Assembly: GCF_011319465.1 (NCBI RefSeq)
Contig: NZ_RCMB01000007.1
Coordinates: 62,001 to 126,000 of the forward strand
Source of the DNA: Candidatus Nitrosotalea sp. TS
Lineage (GTDB): Archaea; Thermoproteota; Nitrososphaeria; Nitrososphaerales; Nitrosopumilaceae
Length of the DNA: 64,000 nucleotides
Direction of reading: 5' to 3'
The notes under the pieces are model-generated. The model ran no database searches and was not told the origin of the DNA. It was given only the letters and a program-made list of their open reading frames with translations. Positions 8,465-18,838 of the stretch are shown piece by piece; the stretch's first letter is position 1, and every line of letters starts with the position of its first letter. Position numbers and translations under genes: made by a program.

Positions 8465-9562
8465 ATGAGCGACTGGGATCTAATGATGCCTGGTATGGGT
8501 TTGACCTCCATAGGTCTTGGAGGAGTCATTTTAACCTACTTGGGAATTGCCAATACGTTTCTTACAGGAATGCAGGCGCTTTCAGGTTTGACCATGCTCA
8601 TAGGCATGGTGTTCTTGGCTGCAGGAATTCTAAGTGGCGGTGTTTCAACTAGCCCAAGAGCCAAAGCAACAACTCTTGTGATATTTGGAATTGCAGGTTC
8701 TGTCGCAGGTTATGCAATTAGTCTCAATACTGTCATAACATCATTGCCCAGATTTGTAGGACTTTTAATTATCATAATCATACCAACTGTTGTCATAGCA
8801 TTTTCATCTATGAAAGCTCAGAAATATTTCAAACCAATAGCAGTAATATTTGTGGCTGCCATGGCAGTTGGAATTGGATCATTTACCGCGTTTGGATTCA
8901 TGGGACCTGGTGCACAATTCTCTCTGCATCCACTAAATGAAACCAATGCAACACAAACAGCCGCTCAGACTTTGCCAACAGCTCCAGTAATTACAGTTAG
9001 CATTCCAGTCAACGCATCCATTAAAGGAAATCCAAACTTTACACCTAATACTGTCACAGTTCCAAAAGGCGACATAATAAAGTGGACCAATAACGATACA
9101 GTACCTCATACTGTTACAAATGCCCCAGATGGTGCAATATTTGATTCAAATTTGATTTCAGCAGGCAAGACATATTCACTTGACACATCAAAATTAAACG
9201 GAACTGAATATGACTACATGTGCACAGTGCATCCATTTATGACAGGCAAGATAATAATAACTCAGCCACTTTTTGCAAATGTTACAATCTCAAAAGGAGC
9301 ATCCACGCAGAGCGCGGGACAAAAATATTTTGATCCAGCCAGCCTTTCTGTTAAAGTTGGAACAACTGTAATTTGGACCAACCAAGATTCTGCATCACAT
9401 ACAGTCACAAGCGGTGATCCAAGTGCAGGACCCTCAGGGACATTTGATTCTAACCTGATCAAGCCTGGAAACACATTCAAACATGCGTTTACAACAGCAG
9501 GTACAACGTCATATTTCTGCACAGTTCATCCATGGATGACTGGAAAAGTTATAGTAGGATGA
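8465..9562 (+). CDS. Membrane-anchored protein with two plastocyanin-like (cupredoxin) domains
   Basis: A 365-residue protein. The first ~150 residues carry four to five transmembrane helices. Two tandem blue-copper domains follow outside the membrane (about 175-265 and 275-365). Each ends in a type 1 copper site: first copy YMCTVHPFMTG with upstream DTVPHTVT, second copy YFCTVHPWMTG with upstream DSASHTVTSG, giving His-Cys-His-Met ligands. Multi-cupredoxin membrane proteins are typical of ammonia-oxidising archaea, where copper proteins carry electrons in place of cytochrome c. The neighbouring heme O synthase supports a respiratory role. Confidence 0.88.
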   Translation: MSDWDLMMPGMGLTSIGLGGVILTYLGIANTFLTGMQALSGLTMLIGMVFLAAGILSGGVSTSPRAKATTLVIFGIAGSVAGYAISLNTVITSLPRFVGLLIIIIIPTVVIAFSSMKAQKYFKPIAVIFVAAMAVGIGSFTAFGFMGPGAQFSLHPLNETNATQTAAQTLPTAPVITVSIPVNASIKGNPNFTPNTVTVPKGDIIKWTNNDTVPHTVTNAPDGAIFDSNLISAGKTYSLDTSKLNGTEYDYMCTVHPFMTGKIIITQPLFANVTISKGASTQSAGQKYFDPASLSVKVGTTVIWTNQDSASHTVTSGDPSAGPSGTFDSNLIKPGNTFKHAFTTAGTTSYFCTVHPWMTGKVIVG

Positions 9563-9972
9563 CATTACAAAAAGAGATAACACTTTCTAAAAATCACGTT
9601 GACACACTAATACGACATGCAAAGCAAAACGAGCCCAATGAATCTTGTGCCATACTTTTTGGAAAGAATAACAATGGACAATTTTCAACAACAGATGTAT
9701 TTCTAACAAAAAATACAGAACCAACACCTGTTAATTTCACCATATCAAACGAGGATCTCATTAAAGCATACAAAGAATCTGAGGAGAAAAATTTAGAAGT
9801 CATAGCAATTTTTCACTCTCACCCAAACTCGGTAGCTTATCCCTCATCCACTGACCGTCAATACATGGAAGTAAATCCAGTCCCATGGATTATCTATTCA
9901 AACACAAATAACGAATTTAGAGCATATATTTTAGAATCGACTATCGTACCAGTTAATGTAACAATCCTTTAG
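9559..9972 (+). CDS. JAMM/MPN+ family metalloprotease
   Basis: A 137-residue protein whose ATG overlaps the cupredoxin stop (ATGA). The JAMM zinc motif is complete: Glu28 in NESCAILFG, then His86 and His88 in HSHPN, Ser96 and Asp99 in SSTD. Such enzymes cleave isopeptide bonds of ubiquitin-like (SAMP) conjugates or process small-protein C-termini, sometimes for sulfur transfer. The length is that of a lone catalytic domain. No ubiquitin-like partner is nearby, so the substrate is open. Confidence 0.85.
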   Translation: MTLQKEITLSKNHVDTLIRHAKQNEPNESCAILFGKNNNGQFSTTDVFLTKNTEPTPVNFTISNEDLIKAYKESEEKNLEVIAIFHSHPNSVAYPSSTDRQYMEVNPVPWIIYSNTNNEFRAYILESTIVPVNVTIL

Positions 9973-9974
9973 CA

Positions 9975-10076
9975 TTATTGCTTGTGTATGTTCTTTTTAT
10001 GTCGCTCAAAATGCTCTTTATCTACAAAGGTTGCGCTACAATCCTTACACTTGAATCCGGCTTTTTGGCCCCACAC
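9975..10076 (-). CDS. C2H2 zinc-finger microprotein
   Basis: A 33-residue reading frame from a GTG at 10076 encodes almost only one classical C2H2 finger: CKDC, a 12-residue spacer, then H-x4-H in HKKNIH. The zinc pattern is too exact to be chance. No ATG is available upstream in frame before 10100. Similar one-finger proteins occur at 1.7 and 32.9 kb. Confidence 0.5.
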   Translation of the reverse strand: MWGQKAGFKCKDCSATFVDKEHFERHKKNIHKQ

Positions 10077-10119
10077 TGATAAATAATACACGTAAGTTAC
10101 GTAAAAGAATTGCCCTAGC

Positions 10120-10305
10120 CTAAACGTGATCTTTATACCATTGTAGAATTATTCGCAAATTTCCTGTAATTTCAATTGTTTTCCCAAGATCGTCAACGCT
10201 CCTAATGGTTCGGTAGACCGAATAGGAATAATGACTAAAATGATCTGGACTAACTTTATCGAATTCCAGAATAATGTTCTTGATCTTTGGAAGATCGGCT
10301 GACAC
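10120..10305 (-). CDS. Conserved-looking small hypothetical protein
   Basis: A 61-residue frame from a GTG at 10305. The sequence (ILEFDKVSPDHFSHYSYSVY, then SVDDLGKTIEITGNLRIILQW) is of normal composition and looks coding, with no recognised domain. It may be part of a compact helical protein. Orientation is divergent from the DUF2024 gene. Confidence is limited by size and non-ATG start. Confidence 0.4.
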   Translation of the reverse strand: MSADLPKIKNIILEFDKVSPDHFSHYSYSVYRTIRSVDDLGKTIEITGNLRIILQWYKDHV

Positions 10306-10370
10306 TTTATGTATTACGATAAAAACCCGCGGGATTTAGAATAAATATCCCTTTTTCATCAATCAAAAAC

Positions 10371-10628
10371 ATGGACATTCACGTATACGACACATATGTA
10401 GAGGCAAAGGACGGCCATACGATGCATTTTGATGTCATTACAAATGTAAAAGATCATCAGAAGGCAATCCAGTATGCAAAAGAATGGCTTAAGAGCATAA
10501 ACGAATCAGATGCAAAGGTTACAACCGAAGAGTGCCAATTCTGTCACACACAAGGTGCACCTCAGCCAATTGCTAACGAGATCCAGCAGAAAGGATACTT
10601 TATCCAAAAAATGGAAGGCTGCCCGTAA
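10371..10628 (+). CDS. DUF2024 family protein
   Basis: An 85-residue protein with the DUF2024 signature: MDIHVYDTYVEAKDGHTMHF at the N-terminus, then KAIQYAKEWL, and ECQFCHTQGAP with GYFIQKMEGCP at the C-terminus. Two cysteines and a histidine in CQFCH could bind metal. The biochemical role of the family is unknown. A TATA-like AATAAATAT lies about 25 nt upstream. Confidence 0.85.
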   Translation: MDIHVYDTYVEAKDGHTMHFDVITNVKDHQKAIQYAKEWLKSINESDAKVTTEECQFCHTQGAPQPIANEIQQKGYFIQKMEGCP

Positions 10629-10700
10629 CTACCTTTTTTCAATTTTTTAAACTCTTATTTTTGAAAACTCTTTTTAGATCGCCCTATTCTATTTGATATC

Positions 10701-10898
10701 ATGGCAAACAATAGCAAATACAACAAACTGACAGTAGAAGGAGAAATCCAAACCAAGTGGATATGCGGCTGTTTTGAGACAGTAGACGGATTCTTCAAGT
10801 TTTGTACAGAACACAACAATGCAATGAGAAAAACAATAGAGGCTCAAATAGACGAGCTTGACATGACATTGATTGTGGATGATAAAAGATCAGACTAG
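10701..10898 (+). CDS. Small conserved hypothetical protein
   Basis: A 65-residue protein: NKLTVEGEIQTKWICGCFET, then FFKFCTEHNNAMRKTIEAQI and a polar tail. Three cysteines and a histidine (CGC, then C-x2-H) could form a small metal site. No family is recognised. It ends 1 bp before the pyrophosphatase gene on the other strand. Confidence 0.5.
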   Translation: MANNSKYNKLTVEGEIQTKWICGCFETVDGFFKFCTEHNNAMRKTIEAQIDELDMTLIVDDKRSD

Positions 10899-10899
10899 T

Positions 10900-12934
10900 C
10901 TACAAAACAAAGATGGCAACAAATGCAGATACGAAAACTATTGCTACGGTATTTAACAATTTAATGACGGTATTTAGTGCAGGTCCTGCAGTATCCTTGT
11001 AGGGATCCCCAATTATATCTCCAACAATTGCTATCCTGTGCTCTTCAGTTCCCTTTTGTTTGTTGATTTCCATGTATTTTTTGGCATTATCCCATGCACC
11101 ACCAGTATTTGCCAGGTGGAATGCCAGGAAAATCCCCGTAATTACAGCACCCATCAAAAGTCCAACTACTGCAGATGGACCCAAAATTATACCAAGAACG
11201 ATAGGTGCTGCAATTGTTATTGCGGCAGATTTCCAGAGCTCACGCAATGACGCCACGGTTGCAACATCAACACATTTTGCATAGTCAGGCTTTGTCTCAT
11301 GGGTCAAAATGCCAGGAGATTCCTTGAATTGTCTTCTTACTTCTTCTACCATTTTAGAAGCTGCCCGTGCTACTGCTGAAATCAACTGGCTTGTGATAAA
11401 GAACGGCAATAAACCTCCTACGAGCAACCCGACAACTACGGCAGGATTTGAAAGACTAGTAATCAAAGGTATGATGGAAGACTTTTCCTGCTTCATACTG
11501 AAATGCCTGAATCATGGCTAATGCCGCAAGACCCGCACTTGCAATTGCAAACCCTTTAGTCACAGCTTTTGTAGTATTTCCCACTGCATCAATTTCATCT
11601 GTAACTTTACGATTTTCTTCTCCCATACCTGTCATTTCTACAATTCCACCTGCGTTATCGCTAATAGGACCAAACGCGTCTATGCTCAATACAATTCCTG
11701 CAAGGCTTAGCATTGCCATAGCAGTAAGTGATGTACCAAAGATTCCATAAAGCACTGTTTGAGTAGGATCTGGTGCTGCAGATGATGCCAACACATACGA
11801 GGTAGCCAAGGCCACTACAATAGCAATCATGAACGGCCCTGTTGAGCGCATTCCTTGAATTATACCCATCAGTGTAAGTGATGCATATCCCCATTTTGCA
11901 GAAGCCGCAATTTCTTGGACAGGTTTGAACCTATAGCTTGTAAAGTAATCTGTGATTCGCTGTATTATTGGTACCAGAATAACTCCTATTACTGTACTAC
12001 CAAACAATGCATACGCAATCTGAGTATGACCAAGAAACAGATATGTGAAAACAAAATTAAGTGCGATTGCTATTGCAGCAGAAACATAAAATGCGTTGGC
12101 AAGGGGCTTGTTTACATCTGTCATCTTTCTTGGAGTTATGGTTGCAATACCAATGATAGATGCAAATAATCCTGAAGCACCAATTAACATAGGATAAAAC
12201 AAGTTTTGAGGAGTTCCAATCAGTCCTGCAATTAGTAGCGATGCAAGCATTGTTACAATATATGATTCATAAATATCAGATCCCATCCCAGCCGCATCTC
12301 CCACGTTGTCTCCCACGTTATCGGCAATCGTTGCTGGGTTTCGTGGATCATCTTCTGGGATATTTGCTTCAACTTTTCCTACCAAGTCTGCACCCATGTC
12401 GGCAGCCTTTGTGAAGATTCCACCACCGACCCTGATAAACAGAGCAATCAGACTAGCGCCTATACCTACTCCAGCAATTGTGATAGGATTTGGAAACGCA
12501 AAATAGAGTAGACTCATGCCCAAAAGAGCCATGGCAGGCACGGCAAGACCCACTGTTGCCCCACCTCTAAATGCAAGAGCAAATGTATGCCCAAGTCCTT
12601 TTCCAGATGCGTTTGCAGCTCGAACTGCTGCCTTTACTGTAATTTTGAGTGCGATCAGTCCAGCAATGGCAGAAAGCCCAGCGCCGACAGCAAAAGCAAT
12701 GCCGTTTGTAGAGCCAATTGCGGCACCGATCAGGACAGCAAGACCTATGGCTATCGGAATAACAATTCTAAATTCTCTTCTCAAAAATGCCATTGCGCCT
12801 ACCCCTACTGCATTTGAAATATCTAGCATCTGTTGTGTTCCAGGCTTTTGTTTAGATACCCATGTTGCAAGTACTGCCGCAATGATGAAGGATATGATTG
12901 ACGCACCGACCGGAACCAGTTCTTTGAGCGTCAT
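10900..12934 (-). CDS. hppA: Membrane-bound H+-translocating pyrophosphatase, frameshifted
   Basis: Integral membrane enzyme that hydrolyses PPi and pumps protons. Residues 194-220 hold the catalytic loop with [19 protein letters not shown]. The stretch [10 protein letters not shown] carries Lys and Thr at the positions that mark the K+-independent subfamily (K+-dependent enzymes have Ala and Gly/Ala there). The C-terminal catalytic segment shows HFA-like [14 protein letters not shown] and [17 protein letters not shown]. The frame breaks near 11458-11490, where [10 protein letters not shown] should continue into [10 protein letters not shown]; one surplus base fits. Repaired length is about 675 residues with some 15-16 helices, normal. 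Confidence 0.93.
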
Positions 12935-12959
12935 CTAAAAGTAAAACCCGGCTGGAGTA

Positions 12960-12969
12960 TTTATATAAA
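12960..12969 (-). promoter_or_regulatory. TATA box of the pyrophosphatase gene
   Basis: TTTATATAAA is centred about 31 nt upstream of the hppA ATG on the reverse strand, matching the archaeal TATA consensus with a near-leaderless start. Confidence 0.55.
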
Positions 12970-13033
12970 TTTATTCTACTTTTCTCATATAATGTTATAA
13001 TGAAATGATTTAAAGTTCTTTTAAAAAGAATTT

Positions 13034-13438
13034 TTACACTCTTTTTCGATATGGTTTAAAATTTTTTCCGGCCAAACCTTGCCTTACAAGCTTGTTGAAA
13101 CGCTTTCCATGGCTAAGATAAGGAAATCGAAAATGGATTAGTTCGTGCACGATGGTATTTTCAAGCGTCTTGTCATCAGGTATTTTCTTGATATTAACAA
13201 AGACCAGATTGTGTTGCAGGTATGACACCCCCAAGTATTTGTAAGCCGAAGTCCTTCTACCCTGAGTAACTTCCTTTGGCATGTCAAGAACTTCTCTAGT
13301 TGTCAACAACACTTTGGGTTCTGAGATTCCAAATCTCTGGGAATAGATCCCAACCTTCTCCAAGATCTTAACTTTCAGGTCTAAATCATGTTTCATTGCT
13401 TGAGAGTCGTTCTGAAATAGTTTAATTGGAATTGTCAA
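13034..13438 (-). CDS. SprT-like zinc metallopeptidase domain protein
   Basis: A 134-residue protein. The zinc motif HELIHFRFPYLSHGKRF (residues ~98-115) has HExxH plus a downstream histidine. The upstream stretch VSYLQHNLVFVNIKKIPDD and the fold order match SprT/WSS1-like proteases, some of which cut DNA-protein crosslinks. The zinc-binding fourth module of larger SprT proteins is absent. Substrate unknown. Confidence 0.75.
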   Translation of the reverse strand: MTIPIKLFQNDSQAMKHDLDLKVKILEKVGIYSQRFGISEPKVLLTTREVLDMPKEVTQGRRTSAYKYLGVSYLQHNLVFVNIKKIPDDKTLENTIVHELIHFRFPYLSHGKRFNKLVRQGLAGKNFKPYRKRV

Positions 13439-13552
13439 ATATCGTGCAAGAGTTTGTGCATTTTTCCAAGTTTACCAAAAAAGTGGTTATTTAGGGTCAG
13501 AACTTGTGTAGCTTAATCATAAATCATACAGCCACCGTGTCATCATACCCCG

Positions 13553-14049
13553 CTAACTCATAGAATTCATAATCTTACTTGACTTATTTCTTATCTCTTC
13601 GGTTACAGTCACAATGACCAGTCCTTCGTTTGGCTGTCCATACATGATAACAGAATTCTCCGGAGCATGTATGGACAACGGGTAAAACCAGCAGGTCTTC
13701 TTCACCTTTTACAATTATTCGAACTGGCATATCTGCCTGAAAGGCTTTTTTGATGACAGATATGCTCTCGTCGGTAATCTCTGCTGCAGGGTTTACGCAC
13801 TCAAGAACCGTCTTTGTGTGTCCCATTGGCAAATCTCGCTTGTTTCTCTTTTCCATAGAATCTACTATCTGCAATGACGGGATCAAGTCCAAATTTTATC
13901 ATCTTCTCAGTGGTGGCATCTCCTATCGTTATCAAAAAGGTACCTTTTGGTACGATTCGTAAAATATTCTCTTTTGTTACCTCAGAATCTTTAATTAATA
14001 ATCCCATGGGTATTTTGAGACTATCACGCAAACTGTCGGGTAGATGCAC
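13553..14049 (-). CDS. GTP-dependent dephospho-CoA kinase (DUF359), two frameshifts
   Basis: Archaeal enzyme for the last step of CoA synthesis. The N-terminal frame from a GTG at 14049 has LPDSLRDSLKIPMG and the family motif ITIGDATTEKM then GLDPVIADSR. The second frame carries KTVLECVNPAAEITDESI and VKGEEDLLVLPVV. Breaks lie near 13858-13862 (ADSR should join SMEKRNK) and near 13667 (surplus base; repair gives HTAPENSVIMYGQPNEGLV). The second repair moves the stop to 13553, with the tail EEIRNKSSKIMNS. Repaired length is about 164 residues, right for the family. Confidence 0.85.
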
Positions 14050-14074
14050 ACGATACCTTTGTTTTATTCTATTT

Positions 14075-15156
14075 TTATGTAGTTGCTTCTGCAGCCATTT
14101 CTTCGCTTAGCTGGCTTGCAATCACACTACATCTTGCTGCTACATTCTTTGCCACAGCCATAAATGCTGGGCATTTGGAGAATTTGGATCAGTTACAAGT
14201 ACAGGCCTGCCGCTGTCAGAGCTTTCCATGATGCCCGGATTTAGAGGAATTCCACCCAAGAATGGCAGACTGTGTTTTTCTCCCATTCTTTTTGCACCAT
14301 CTTTGCCAAAGATATAATGATCAGTATTGCAATTATTGCATTTGAAATAGCTCATATTTTCTATCACGCCAATAATTGGCACGTTGAGTTTTTGGAACAT
14401 GCCAAACGCCTTTACTGCCACATTGCTTGCGACTTCTTGAGGAGTGGTCACGACTACTATACCAGTAATAGGAATTGTTTGAGCCAGTGTCAATGGTATA
14501 TCTCCTGTTCCCGGTGGGAGGTCTACAATTAGATAATCAAGATCACTCCAGTTTGTATCTACTAAAAATTGTTTTAAAATTCCTGAAATTATCGGGCCAC
14601 GATATATTGCAGCCTGGTGTTCTTGATCAGCGAAGAATCCAAATGATACTACTTTCAATCCATGCGATTCTGCAGGCTGTAGTTTGTTATTGTCAACTTC
14701 TAGTGCAGCTTTTCCCATTCCAAGCATAAGCGGTACGCTTGGGCCGTAAATATCCGCATCAAGAATTCCAACTCTAGCACCAGTGTTTGCAAGAGCCAAT
14801 GCAAGATTTACGGATACAGTTGTCTTACCAACACCGCCCTTTCCACTTGCAACACCTATGATGTTCTTGACAGTAGGTAGCATCTCATCCATGCTGAGTG
14901 CACGGCCTTCCATAACTTTGGCAGTAACTTTGATGTCTGGTTTTGATACCCCTGGAATTTTTGATAATGCTTGACGTACGTCTTGCTCTATCTGCTCATT
15001 GAAAGGGCATGCAGGAGTAGTTAATTCTAAAGTAAACTTGAGATCATTGCCATTTATCTCCAGATCCTTTATCATCCCCATTGAGACGATATCTTTTTTG
15101 AGATCAGGATCAATTACGGTGCTTAATGTCTGTAAAACCTCGTCAACTGATACCAT
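14075..15156 (-). CDS. Mrp/NBP35 (ApbC) iron-sulfur cluster carrier ATPase with MIP18 domain, frameshifted
   Basis: A P-loop ATPase that carries and transfers Fe-S clusters. Residues 1-80 form the DUF59/MIP18 domain (VLQTLSTVIDPDLKKDIVSM, then TTPACPF). The deviant Walker A GKGGVGKTT is at about residue 113. The cluster-binding CxxC is in YFKCNNC. The visible frame ends prematurely with QHLWLWQRM; one missing base near 14170 restores QAFMAVAKNVAARC and a natural stop at 14075. Repaired length is about 360 residues. Confidence 0.9.
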
Positions 15157-15254
15157 ACAATAAAAAATTCCTTAGTACAATATTTAAACATAGGCAAAAA
15201 TAGCATACAAGCTATCCAAAGATTCATAAATTCAGATTTTGCCAGTTTTTTTGA

Positions 15255-15854
15255 ATGTTTTCTATATCAACCCTTACTGATGTAGTTAGAGTTCCACCGA
15301 AATTATTTGGCGAGTCGCTGAAAAAGGCAGCCATAACAATTTTGAGAGAAAAGTACGAGAGCATGATAAATCCAGAATTGGGTTATGTCATAATGATTAT
15401 GGACACCAAAGTCGAGAAAATGGGCAAAATTATTGCCGGAGACGGAGGTACTTATCACAGAGTAGAATTTACTGCACTTACATTCCATCCAAAGCTTCAA
15501 GAAATTGTCAGAGGAGAGATTGTTGAAATTACAGACTTTGGAGCATTTGTGAGAATTGGTGCAACTGATGCTTTGTTGCACTTGTCACAAATAATGGATG
15601 ATTATCTAAAGAGCGACGTAAAGTCAGGCATGATTTTGGCTAACCAGAGTGGAAGAACAATGAAGATTGGCACCACACTTCGAGCAAGAATTACCGCAGT
15701 ATCATTAGGCAAAACCGCTGCAATGAAAGTCGGCATAACTTGCAGACAACCGTTCCTTGGTGCAGATGAATGGATTGAGGAAGAGATAAAAAAGTCAAAA
15801 TCACCTCCTACCCCACAAGCTGAAAAGGCCAAAAAACCCGTAGAAGCCAAGTGA
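15255..15854 (+). CDS. rpo7: DNA-directed RNA polymerase subunit Rpo7 (E')
   Basis: A 199-residue stalk subunit of archaeal RNA polymerase. The N-terminal RNP-like domain starts TDVVRVPPKLFGESLKKAAI. The S1 domain runs from about residue 83 (GEIVEITDFGAFVRIGATDA) to about 160. A lysine-rich tail (QAEKAKKPVEAK) is lineage-specific. It heads an operon with Spt4 and nadC. Confidence 0.93.
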   Translation: MFSISTLTDVVRVPPKLFGESLKKAAITILREKYESMINPELGYVIMIMDTKVEKMGKIIAGDGGTYHRVEFTALTFHPKLQEIVRGEIVEITDFGAFVRIGATDALLHLSQIMDDYLKSDVKSGMILANQSGRTMKIGTTLRARITAVSLGKTAAMKVGITCRQPFLGADEWIEEEIKKSKSPPTPQAEKAKKPVEAK

Positions 15855-15860
15855 TAAGAA

Positions 15861-16049
15861 ATGGTTAGAGAAATGGCTTGTCGCAAGTGCAAATTTGTAA
15901 CCATTGGGAAGGTATGCGCAATTTGTAAATCAACAGACTTGACACCAGATTGGAGTGGTGCTGTTCTCATAGTAGATCCCATAAATTCAGTCATTGCAAA
16001 ATCTTTAGGAATAACTGAAAAAGGAAAATACGCCCTCAAGGTAACCTAG
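15861..16049 (+). CDS. spt4: Transcription elongation factor Spt4 (RpoE'')
   Basis: A 62-residue zinc protein with CRKC and CAIC knuckles, then the strand WSGAVLIVDP and SVIAKSLGI. It pairs with Spt5 to increase processivity of RNA polymerase. Six bases separate it from rpo7 and one from the nadC start. Confidence 0.93.
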   Translation: MVREMACRKCKFVTIGKVCAICKSTDLTPDWSGAVLIVDPINSVIAKSLGITEKGKYALKVT

Positions 16050-16050
16050 A

Positions 16051-16879
16051 TTGCACAGTCGTGCAAAAAAAGCACTAGAAACATTTCTCAGAGAAGATAT
16101 AGGTAAAGGGGACATTACAAGTAAGCTTCTTCCAAGAAAAAAAATTTCCGCAGTCATAATTTCTCGTCAGGCAGGCATCGTTGCAGGTACATTGCATGTC
16201 AAAGAGATATTTACTTCAAGAAACTGTCGAGTCAGAATTCTAAAAAACGACGGCACAAAGATAAAACCTAATGACAGAATAATTGCCATATCAGGTCCTG
16301 CATATTCTGTTTTATCATGTGAGAGAACCGCACTTAATTTGCTATCGCGTATGAGTGGAATTGCAACGCAGACAAACAAGTTGGTTGGAATCATCAAAAG
16401 CGCAAATCCAAAAGTAGAACTCTATTCCACAAGAAAAACTGCTCCAGGTCTACGTATTTTTGACAAGGAAGCAGTGGAGATAGGTGGCGGCAGAAAATAC
16501 CGAGTCGCTCTTGACCAGATGGTCATGATAAAAGATAATCATCTAGCAGTAGCAAAGTCATTACAGGATATAGTACGCGCTGCAAAAAAACGATATAAAA
16601 AATTTGAAGTTGAAGTAGAAAACCTCGATGATGCAATAACAGCTGCAAGAGAAGGAGCATCAATTATAATGCTTGACAATATACCTCCAAGAGAGATCCT
16701 ACACATAATCCAAGTCTTAAAACGAGCTAAATCTTCGAAGACATGTAAAAATTGAAGCCTCTGGCGGAATAGATGCGTCAAATGTAAAATCATACGCCAA
16801 AACTGGCATAGACATGATTTCTATTGGAGGATTGACCAGTTCGGTCACAGGATTAGATTTGAGTCTTGAAATTAACTGA
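16051..16879 (+). CDS. nadC: Nicotinate-nucleotide pyrophosphorylase (carboxylating), frameshifted
   Basis: Converts quinolinate and PRPP to nicotinate mononucleotide in NAD synthesis. From a TTG at 16051: LREDIGKGDITSKLL, then ERTALNLLSRMSGIAT, STRKTAPGLR and VMIKDNHL, all NadC hallmarks. One surplus base near 16732 breaks the frame in RAK; the shifted frame supplies HVKIEASGGID and ISIGGLTSSV before a TGA at 16877-16879. Repaired length is about 275 residues. It overlaps the convergent nadA by 8 bp. Confidence 0.93.
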
Positions 16880-17812
16880 TTGCGAGCATGCGTTCTATAG
16901 CTAGATGTGCCCTTTGCGCAATATTTTTTGGAACCTTGACTTCGTATTTTTCTTCCTTCAATGATAAATAGACCTTGTCAAGAGTTATCATCTTCATGTA
17001 CTTGCAAACTGCCGAGTCTGACATTGGGACGAATTCTTTTTCAGGGTTTTGTTTTTTCATTCTGTACAGTATGCCTGTTTCAGTAGCGACAACGAATGTC
17101 TTTGCGCTAGAACTCTTTGCGTGATTCATCATTCCTTCCGTTGACAAGATCTGGACTTGTCTATTACCATAATCCCCACACGCTACATCATACATGATAG
17201 ATGAAGTGCAACTACATTCTGGGTGAACCAGAAACTCTGCACCTGCATATTGTGTTAGTTTTTCTTGTACTTCTTGCGGTCTGATACCCTGCATGGACGT
17301 GACATTCACCTGCCCAGTATGTACATGTTTTTTCTATCGGTCATCTTGGCTACATACGAACCAAGAAACATGTCAGGCAAAAAGAGCACTTCTTTATCAA
17401 CTGGAATCGATTTTACTACATTAACAGCATTAGACGAGGTACAGCAATAGTCAAGCTCAGCTTTTACTTCAGCTGAGGTATTTACATATCCCACCGTCAC
17501 TGCACTGGGATGTTCGCTTTTCCACTTTTTCACTTGATCAGCATTGATAGTGTCTGCAAGAGAGCATCCAGCAGACAGGTCTGGGATGAGTACCTTTTTG
17601 TCAGGACATACAATTGCTGCAGTCTCTGCCATGAAATGCACCCCGCAAAATAGAATTGTTCTATGGTTAGTTTTTGCAGCTTGACGAGAAAGTCCTAATG
17701 AATCACCTACATAATCTGCCACATCTTGCACTTCTGGCAATTGGTAATTATGAGCAAGAATTAGCACATCCTTTTGTTCTTTTAGCTTAAGAATTTCGGA
17801 TTTTAGGTCCAT
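16872..17812 (-). CDS. nadA: Quinolinate synthase, two frameshifts
   Basis: [4Fe-4S] enzyme condensing iminoaspartate with dihydroxyacetone phosphate. The N-terminal part has [20 protein letters not shown] and [13 protein letters not shown] with the first cluster cysteine. Repairing surplus bases near 17318 and 17286 restores the second cysteine motif [14 protein letters not shown]. The C-terminal part has LVHPECSCT with the third cysteine and [12 protein letters not shown]. Repaired length is about 313 residues, normal. Confidence 0.93.
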
Positions 17813-17907
17813 TGTTCAGAATAAAGCTGGTTTATCTTTCCATTTAAAGGGTCGTGATATTGACAAATTTGTAGTCAGGCAGAATACATTGTGGCAATAT
17901 TTGCCAT

Positions 17908-18727
17908 TCAGGTTCCTATTTGGATTTCTCCGTCACAAATCTTCCTTAGGCATTCAATTGCAGAAAGAATTGCAAGCCTGCTTGTTTTTGGATTGCTCTC
18001 ACTTGGAACGTTTTCAATTTTAATCGAAAACTTTCCAAATTTTCCACTGGCCTCTATCTCATGAGTGTTTTTGTCAGTTTTTGGGTCGGCAACTATTCTT
18101 ACTTTAGTTTTTGTGCTCCCAATTCCGGCCAAGCTGATAAGTGCTGCAACGTTAATGTTTGCAGGAAATAGTCTTACTGCCTCTTCTGCGGTTCCGTCGT
18201 ATATTACAGTTGATTCTTTTATCTCATCTGGATTTATTTTTGAAGTCTCAAAAAATTTTGCCCCCTTTAGCGCTTTTGGGTTTTTGGTCGTGACTAGTAC
18301 TATTGATTCCAGCTCGTCTTTTACTGCCCTGAATACTATCAAGTCCGGCAATTGCGCCAGACGGAAGAAATACTCGTTTGTTAAAATCCTTGCAGCCCTC
18401 TGACACTATCTCAAATATGGATTCGTCCAATAGTGCGCCCACACTCATTATCATCAGGTCTTTTCTATTTTGAAGTATGGACAGTGCATTATCTCGTACT
18501 GCATCCTGAGAAGCAGCCTCTATTATTAGATCCACTGGAGACGCAGCTAGCAGACTAACATTTTCTGTTATCACAGGTTTGTTTTTTAGTTTCGATACTA
18601 GACGTTGTGATGAATCTTTTGAAAAATCAAACATGTGTGTAAGTTTTGCAGCAATTTTGCCAGAATCTATAGCAATGGCTATTTCTGTACCTATTGCGCC
18701 ACAACCCAACAGCCCTACCCTTTTCAA
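17908..18727 (-). CDS. nadX: L-aspartate dehydrogenase (NadX type), frameshifted
   Basis: NAD(P)-dependent enzyme forming iminoaspartate for NadA in place of the flavoenzyme NadB. The nucleotide-binding GLLGCGAIGTEIA is at residues 5-17, followed by DLIIEAASQDAVRD and LPSGAIAGLDSI. One surplus base near 18333 splits the gene; the second frame continues RAVKDELESIVLVTTKNP, then GTAEEAVRLFPANINVAA. Repaired length is about 273 residues. It lies 95 bp upstream of nadA on the same strand. Confidence 0.9.
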
Positions 18728-18838
18728 ATCAATACTTTTGGCAAGCTACCTTGTTAAATCTGTTATCGGCTTTGCAGGTACACAACACAAAATTGAATTA
18801 TACAATTTGCAGAGTTAATGGTGGAGTAAGATATAGAA

